The notes below the pieces were generated by a model. That model did no database searches, was not told the DNA's origin, and saw nothing but the letters and a program-made list of their open reading frames with translations. From Bactrocera neohumeralis (lineage: Eukaryota > Arthropoda > Insecta > Diptera > Tephritidae): a DNA stretch of 64,000 nucleotides. Of this stretch, positions 57,847-64,000 are shown piece after piece. How positions within the stretch are numbered: the stretch's first letter is position 1; every line of letters starts with the position of its first letter. The DNA lies in contig NW_026089624.1 of the NCBI RefSeq assembly GCF_024586455.1, positions 10,321,341 to 10,385,340 on the forward strand. The letters run 5' to 3'. The position numbers and the translations under genes were made by a program.

Positions 57847-58736
57847 ATGTCAGTATTTGCGCCAGTTATTTGGATTTCTTCACAAAAATTAATACTTTCC
57901 TTTTCTTATTTTAGCGGAAAACATAAAAGCCAAAGTCAAAAAAACGTTTTTTCAAATTTTACGGGCAAAAATCCAGACTTGGCGAAAAATTTCGTTAAAG
58001 GGAATCGCGTTGCTGTGGAGGCTTTGTGGGCAGACGTTGCTAAAATGCTAACTAGCGAAGGTCCACAGCGAACAGATGTTAACGGCTGGAAAAAAGTGAG
58101 AAAAATATCACGCGGTAGTATATGTGAACTGCATTAAAATTTTTTTAATAGGTATGGTCCGATTGGAAAGGCTGCATCCGGAAGAAAATCGCGCACAACA
58201 AATGCGAAAGCAGAGCTACTGGAAGAGGGCAATTCAACAAATTTTCGCTAACCCCCAGTGAGGAAGAAGTAGCTCAAATTTGTGGAATATATACGGCCGT
58301 GGAAGGCATCGCAATTAGCTCTTCATTTGGGGTTAACGTTAATTCTGTTGATGTCGCCAGCGATTCGTTGGATGCCATTCTTTCATGTACTGATGAAATT
58401 GCTAGCGGCGGACCAAAGTCCACACCACTAAAACGACGACATGAAGACACTGTGCAAGATTGCCTCAAAAAGCACACGGCAACAGAAGCAGGTGCAGTTG
58501 AAAAGATATCTGATACCTTGCAGTTTCTTTTTGCAAATATGGATAAATTGACCAAATTAGTGGCGCAACAAAACGAGCTCATTGCCGAACAAAACCAAGA
58601 TCGTCGCAAGTATTATCTGGATAAGCAAGAAAGCTTGATCAATAAAAATGTAATTAAGCAGAAGATGCTAGAAATCGAAGAAATTCGAGTCCAAAGGGAT
58701 ATTTATTTCAAACCAAATACTAAAAATATCGAATAA
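57847..58736 (+). CDS. Harbinger Myb/SANT-like DNA-binding protein, two exons
   Basis: Exon 1 ends at 58095, and the 56-bp intron 58096-58151 (GTGAGA to AATAG) joins GWKKV to WSDWKG in frame. The exon 2 stop is at 58734-58736. The Myb/SANT-like helices run from NFVKGNRVAVEALWADVAKM through WSDWKGCIRKKIAHNK. A middle block SSSFGVNVNSVDV and a C-terminal coiled region (LVAQQNELIAEQNQDRRKYY) follow. No stop or shift is visible. The start is uncertain because a TTTTAG acceptor-like site at about 57914 could mean a further upstream exon. Confidence 0.7.
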
Positions 58737-59716
58737 TTAATTTTACTAAATAATAATATTATTAAATGATCCCATATCCATATCCCATGATCAAAATCTC
58801 GAATGGATACAGCGGCAGTTTGTAGATGGCTGCTATAATCAGCAACTTCTTCGCCCAGAAAATCGTCGACTACATCTAAAGCAAAGGCATTCAGGTTATA
58901 ATGGCAACAAATGTTGTGCAAAGCACTGCATACATTTATAATTTTTACAACATTCTCTGGGATATATGGCAAAGTTGTTTGAAGTTATTTAAAGCGTCTC
59001 TTGAGGACTCCGATTACTTTCTCAGCGATATTTCTTGCCTTGGAGTGTTGTAAATTGAATTTGTGCTGTGGTGACCCAGCGTTTGCATCACTATAAGGGG
59101 TAAGTAAATATGGTTCCAAGCCATATCCTGAATCTCCTAGTAGCCAAGATCTATGGTTTTCTCCCACATAATTGGATGAAAGATATTGTTTGGCACCACT
59201 TAAAGAAAATATGAAGGCGTCATGACTGGAGCCAGGGTGGCATGCTTCCACAGCCGTTATACGCATTCTGTAATCGCAAATCTGTAAAAGAATTGAATTA
59301 ATATCACCAACAAATTTTATATTTGAACTCACATTCATCGTATTAACGCTGAAATAACCCTTTCTGTTAAAATACAAATGCTCATTTTGGTGGGGCTTCA
59401 TAATTTTTATGTGTGTCCCGTTTACACAACCGATTATTCCGAGAATTCTAAAATTGTTGAAAAAATGTGCTTTCGACATTTTAATTTCTTCTTCGCTCAT
59501 TTACAGTTGAATTCATTTTAGACAGAGTGCTTTTTCTTTCTCATGTAAGACTTTGCACACGGTACTTCTTGCAAGGGATACGTCGGTGTCTTTTCTTACC
59601 GAGCGCTGAAATCCTTCCTCTGCAAGGTACCTCAAAGTAGTAGCAAGCTTTATTTTCACCATAATAGATGACGGATTTATTAGTGGTTGGACATCGCGAA
59701 CAATTCCTTTAAACAC
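58703..59716 (-). pseudogene. Harbinger transposase (HARBI1-like)
   Basis: One frame runs 59716 to 58703 with an in-frame 51-bp intron 59332-59282 (GTGAGT to TACAG). In-frame stops are at 59515-59513 (TGA), 59503-59501 (TAA) and 58987-58985 (TAA). Blocks: TTLRYLAEEGFQRSV, GIIGCVNGTHIKIM, HLYFNRKGYFSVNTMN, PGSSHDAFIF, WLLGDSGYGLEPYLLTPY, NIAEKVIGVLKRRF, and VCSALHNIC. The first catalytic Asp, expected in a GC-DGTH block, is Asn here (codon 59422-59420). Confidence 0.85.
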
Positions 59717-60368
59717 TTCTTTACTTATCCTGTAATGGGCAACAAAACTTTATTGGGACAAAATGCATCTCTTATGTTCCAAACTTTGTTTTATATATAC
59801 TTACACGGAATCTGGGATAATTTGCAAATTCGGTGCCGAATTTAAATCGTGCGATTTCCAGAACATGCCTGTATATCCTCAATTGAGTCAAAACGGTGTA
59901 CTCGGAGTGGTCATGTGAATTTGCTAAATTGCCAAAAGTTACACGAAGGTAAATCAGGTGAATGCGGTGGTTGCGGTATGAGTTGAAAAAGTGGCGAATT
60001 GATCACGAATAACCAATGCAATATAAGATGGTGCATTATCGCACTTCTTTTTTTAATAAATTCAGACACATTAACATCGAAGAATTGACATTTACAGCTT
60101 CACAAAACGACGCGTATCTCAAATATTAATGAATATTTTGACGTAAAATTTAGCATAGATGTACTACTAACTAGTACTACTAACTAACAGAAAAAGAATT
60201 GACCGATTCAAAAAACACGTGAAGCATAAATTAAAAATTCACCTTTCAATTTGATCACAGTAGTATAGCCTCGCTGCTGCCGAAATTAACGTATTTGTCT
60301 TGTTTTTAATATGCGTTTTTTATTTGACCAGCGAATTAAGCTATTCGTTTATTTTGTATGGAAGACTT

Positions 60369-60917
60369 ATAGCGGGATTCTGTAACCAGTCTCTAGTCTC
60401 TATTTGAGACATTTTGAGGCAAAGTCTCAATTTGAGACTAGTTACTATTCACTAAACAGTCTCTAGCGGTAGTCTCAAAATATTGAGAACTGGTAGTTAG
60501 CAGGTCACAAAACTAAAAATAACACTTGTCTGCCATTTTGAATATACTGAATAGAGATCATCATAGATATTAATCGATTGTCGTTTCTTTATATTTTGTA
60601 AGCAACTCAAATACGAAAAGGTTAAAAATAAATCAATTTTACATAAATTTCGTAAATATTATGAAACAAAGTCAACATATATTTTTATTTTCATTGATAA
60701 TTATGTTTTTTGACTATGTTATAGAAAATTTAATATTTGTTATCGACATATTTATTTTCATTCAAGTGTAAAAACATCTCTGAATAATGAAATGTAATAG
60801 ATTTTGTGACTGTCACTTATAGAATAGCAATATCATCTCAAGTCTCAAAAATTGTCTCTAACTTAAAATCTCAAATTTAGAGACTTGAGACTGTCTCAAG
60901 TTACAGAATCGCACGGT
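60369..60917. mobile_element. MITE with GTCTC-rich subterminal repeats
   Basis: Inverted ends GGGATTCTGTAAC at about 60373 and GTTACAGAATCGCAC ending near 60914. About 60 bp inside each end is dense in AGTCTC/GAGACT words, while the middle is AT-rich with no gene. The size of about 550 bp suits a non-autonomous DNA element. The target duplication is unclear. Confidence 0.65.
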
Positions 60918-60918
60918 A

Positions 60919-60940
60919 AGCCAACATAATTATGTTGGCT
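60919..60940. repeat. perfect 22-bp palindrome
   Basis: AGCCAACATAATTATGTTGG plus CT; 11-bp arms with no loop, just outside the MITE. Confidence 0.9.
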
Positions 60941-62103
60941 TGTCATAAGCTATCATAGCTTGTATATTGAATTAGAGGCATTGCCAGTTCATCTTTTTTT
61001 TTCATTCACAATAGCTATGATTTTTCCAAAAAAAAGTAGTTGGCAATAAAGATAAAGTTCATTTTGACAGATGAAAATGTAAACAAACCAAAATTACAAA
61101 ATTTTGTTTAAGTTAAAATTAATACAAATATGAACATTCGTTATATTTTGTTTGTATTAATATCATCAAATGAACAAAATAAATATATTTATATAGTAAT
61201 TTAATATCCTGTTTACAAATTGAAGAATTCAAACTAAGCTTTTCTCCACATCAGACATTTTGAAACAGATTGAATATCAGCTGTCTGTTCCCGCCCGCAT
61301 TGCCAACACACTTAGTTTTTAAGCGAAAATATGAAATAAGCTAAATGCTTTTTATTTGTTCATGTTTTAGATATTAGCTTATGATGGTCAAATAAAACAC
61401 GGCTAATATTATTTCCATGAACTATTAATTACTTGTATTTTTATTGTTATTATATTAAATCGTGTACTCAAAGAATATTGTAATTATTCTTTTGAATATA
61501 TTTTTTCTAAATTTATATATTTGCCACTTATACTTTATCAGTAACGTCACTTAAAATTTCAGGATGGTTACGATTAAAAAAAGCTGTAGGTGTATAATAA
61601 TTCAATTGGATTACTTTTAGTGGACGATGTCAAACTAAGTGGAAAATCGACAACTCTCTTGCTTAAATAGAAAACACTTTTTGTCAATTATACGCGCTTC
61701 ATCCACCTGTTTAGTCACAGGCAGAAGACAACCAGTCGACGAACATAGGAGCATTTTCCTTCAAAAACCGGACAAAAATGAAAATTACAAACTTCAGCGA
61801 TGCTACTCAAAATTGATTTTTTTAGTACCTAAGTAACCGTTCTACAATGAACCGATTAACTGAATGACCTTCAGCCCGCTATATTGCCACTTAAGTAGTC
61901 GGAACCTAGATTTCGTTCAGAACGCATGTGCTTATTCGCGAAACTCTCTATTTTTCTCGAAATTGCAAGTGGTTTTTTGTGTTGCGTGAAGTGAATTCTG
62001 GAAAATATTTTTTACGGATTCTGGACAACATGGTATGTATTTAATATTGGAGATATAAAGATTAATTTAGTTAATCTATTATTTTGTTTTTTGCGGGAAA
62101 ACA
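60941..62103. other. non-coding; possible first exon of a host gene near 62030
   Basis: AT-rich and without a recognisable protein. CAACATG followed at once by GTATGT at about 62028-62037 has the look of a fly start codon directly before an intron. The frame at 61639-61836 has no family I know. Confidence 0.25.
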
Positions 62104-62277
62104 ATGAATCATTAAAAAAACTAATTTTTTTTAATTTTTTAGAAATTAGTGTTTTTGTTATAGTGTCGGCCGAGGCCGAGCTTTGAATTATGAATCATTA
62201 AAAAAACTAATTTTTTTTTTAATTTTTTAGAAATTAGTGTTTTTGTGATAGTATCGGCCGAGGCCGAGCTTTGAATT
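62104..62277 (+). repeat. 86-bp tandem repeat, two units, with GC-rich core
   Basis: ATGAATCATTAAAAAAACTA starts at 62104 and at 62190. Each unit has a T-rich middle and a CGGCCGAGGCCGAGC core in otherwise AT-rich DNA. The units differ at a few sites. Confidence 0.9.
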
Positions 62278-62458
62278 ATGTTTCTTAGTAAACTACAGGG
62301 CTTCTACTTAACATATAATCTTAAACATTTTCCCCGTTTTTCCCCCCCTTTAAGAAAAGGGCGTTGAATTAGATACATAGGTCACTTGCATAAAATGAGT
62401 GCTGCTTTATTTATTTTTTTTAATGAAATACTGAAATCCTGCTAAATTATTATATACG

Positions 62459-63343
62459 GGTGGTATATATGTAGATGGCATAAGGGGGCTCTATCCGAGC
62501 CGGTGTGAAAATAGGACAATGGGCGTGGCACCGGCCACTTTTTGGTGAAATCCCGGGACCGGACTGACCGATTTCGACAAAATTTGGAACATACATACAT
62601 TACTCTGTGAAAATGAGCGAAATCGGACTACAACCACGCCTACTTCTCATATAACACAATTTAAAATTTCATTTGATTCTTTCACTTTCCAGTATACAAA
62701 TAAAGAATTAATTAATATAACGGAATAAAATTTCAAGGTAATAATTTCCTTGAAGTAAGCCACCTATTGACCAATAATTGCTCGAATCCAACCAAAACTG
62801 TTCAAGCCCCTAGGTACCGAACATGTGGACCCAATACCAATAGTTGACCGAAAATATCGTTCAATGTGTGAAATATGAAATTCCAATTCGCACAGAATCC
62901 CTTTCTGGCAATAGTATTTCATTCTGTCAAAAATGTTTTGAATCGCGTCAATACTTTCCTGTGTCCCCATATACCTAATACAAAGATTTTAGAACTTATG
63001 CGTGACTTTATGCTGGATATATCCGCCAATATTTCGGCCAACTCAATGAAAATTGCAGAACACGTTTTATTCATACCAGTGTTCCTTTGCGCCTAAAAGA
63101 GATACAATTGCGCGAAAACTTGAAACTAGACCCCTCATATGACTATTACCAAGATTTTCGGACATCCACTTGACCTCGCTCCATATGATTGGTGATTGTA
63201 TGTAAGGTACCTAAATGAAACCGAGTTACCATTTTTGAGTATGTGTATGTAATAAATAAAATATGGTCGGCACTACCTCCTACTCAAATATTTTCAATAT
63301 TAAATGTTCGGTTGCACCCGAAATTAGGCCTTCCTTACTTGTT
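62459..63343. repeat. dispersed non-coding repeat (tephritid type)
   Basis: Contains ACCGATTTCGACAAAATTTG, GTTCAAGCCCCTAGGTACCG, TTGACCTCGCTCCATATGAT and ends near GGCCTTCCTTACTTG. I recall this series as a very common interspersed sequence in tephritid flies. Short frames on both strands (62764-62970, 62875-63096) look fortuitous. Confidence 0.55.
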
Positions 63344-63930
63344 TTATTTTAATATATTACATTACTATATTCGATTATGAATTTTTATTCATTTTCATTC
63401 ATAAAATCACTTTAAATAATTTTGTCCGGTTTTTGAGACCAAATGCTCCCATGTGCGATGGTTAAATGCTCAACCTTCTCGCATTTTTTTGCGCGATATA
63501 TGTAAGTTGGTTATTTGAACTTCATGCAGTAACAAAGCACATAAACTGAAATGCAACAATACAAAATACTTAATATTCTAAAAAAGAGCAAAAAACATAA
63601 ATAGAAATTAATAAAAACACGTAAAAAAATATATACATACTATGTTACCTGGTATATGAGAAACACATGAGAAGACTAAATACGTAAAAAACTTTTAGAA
63701 AACATTAAAAAATATTCAAAAGCCAATGATTTAAATTAACAGATTTATTTTATGTATGAAATGAAGTGTCATATAAAAGCTCAAGTTTTTTTAGATAAAT
63801 CAGATCTACTTAGGATAAGCGATATAATTAAAAAAAACAATTGCCTGTGCCGAAATGAATTTTAATGTGAAATACAAGTTAGAATAGTTTATATCTCAAT
63901 AATGTTAAAATCGAAACATTTTATAAATAA
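63344..63930. other. AT-rich spacer, no gene seen
   Basis: No recognisable element. Confidence 0.5.
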
Positions 63931-63997
63931 TAAAAACTGTTGCGTGGAGTCCCTACGCGCGGAAGAAGTAGTAGTAGTGAATTTCCAAGAAATGCAT
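63931..63997 (-). repeat. inverted copy of the patch at 24961-25032
   Basis: GCGTGGAGTCCCTACGCGC and TTCCAAGAAATGCAT, reverse complement of the earlier patch with a few differences. The window ends here, so its full extent is unknown. Confidence 0.8.
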
Positions 63998-64000
63998 ATC

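Larger units (their letters stand above)
57632..59871. mobile_element. PIF/Harbinger element with two genes, 3-bp TSD
   Basis: Inverted ends CAGGCATGTTCCAGAAATCG at 57632 and its near match reading inward from 59871. TAT at 57629-57631 and 59872-59874 is the target duplication. Removing it restores continuous mariner coding sequence, which fixes the edges. A Myb-like gene (+) and the transposase (-) converge. Confidence 0.88.
57465..60265 (-). mobile_element. mariner element interrupted by a Harbinger
   Basis: Perfect ~32-bp inverted ends TACTACTGTGATCAAATTGA... at 57465-57496 and 60234-60265, each flanked by TA. On the minus strand, the transposase C-terminus (KRYDNWKIRWHKCIPAGEDY) is at 57490-57628 and its middle (DNAPSYIALVIRDQFA, HSPDLPSCNFWQF) is at 59930-60045. 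The Harbinger at 57632-59871 splits it. The part upstream of DNAPS is degraded. Confidence 0.85.

Noticed and set aside
60919..60940. Palindrome as a transcription terminator
   Set aside because: No gene upstream and no T-run; bacterial-style termination is not expected in fly DNA.
62764..63096. Opposed short frames
   Set aside because: They fall inside a dispersed non-coding repeat and have no domain.

Overview
This is insect nuclear DNA, almost certainly from a true fruit fly (Tephritidae) or a close relative. Every recognisable coding sequence belongs to a transposable element (TE). Several genes carry short GT-AG introns of 51-76 bp, AT-rich spacers separate the elements, and several repeat families are ones I recall from tephritid genomes; that genus-level recall is inference. 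I see no rRNA, tRNA, CRISPR, bacterial operon or convincing conserved host gene. Two runs of exactly 100 N (15807-15906 and 38427-38526) mark assembly gaps of unknown size.

Layout. 1-867: 3' end of an RTE-like non-LTR retrotransposon. 910-1921: a Merlin transposase gene with one intron and no visible break. 2340-4356: decayed Ty3/gypsy pol, followed at 4357-5441 by a 5'-truncated hAT element. 5503-16606: a hAT-type nest with inverted CAGTGTTTCCCAAAG ends. It holds a 2986-bp transposon of a family I cannot name (8295-11280, ~155-bp terminal repeats, perfect 8-bp target duplication), an R1-type 3' fragment with a 15-bp duplication (11452-12127), an LTR gag remnant, and a ~3.1-kb direct duplicate running into the first gap. 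16735-24641: a second hAT nest with a perfect 8-bp duplication, containing a pogo-like gene with a PHD finger, a GTF2IRD2-like hAT transposase present twice as a tandem duplicate, and a foldback mariner. 25171-28190: gypsy pol fragment and a Jockey element. 28200-31275: spacer, a small membrane-protein ORF and non-LTR fragments. 31680-35225: an internally deleted errantivirus-like provirus holding a Harbinger element. 35227-40118: R1-clade copy F abutting RTE copy H, with a 491-bp duplication around the second gap. 40430-44073: RTE, Helitron, hAT and BEL/Pao gag fragments. 43940-46990: a second Jockey element. 47300-55800: a three-level nest in which a BEL/Pao remnant is interrupted by RTE copy I (duplication GTTAACAAT), itself interrupted by R1 copy G (duplication TCACTGTTG). 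57465-60265: a mariner interrupted by a Harbinger with two genes. 60270-64000: mostly non-coding, with a MITE, a tandem repeat, a dispersed repeat and a short patch that recurs inverted at 24961.

How it works together. The window is a TE graveyard with nested insertions, not a set of cooperating genes. Most transposases and reverse transcriptases have frameshifts, stops or deletions; the Merlin transposase and the second Harbinger's Myb-like gene are the least damaged. Target-site duplications let the insertion order be read directly. Duplications next to the N gaps, and a tandem copy full of micro-deletions, suggest assembly error for part of the structure.
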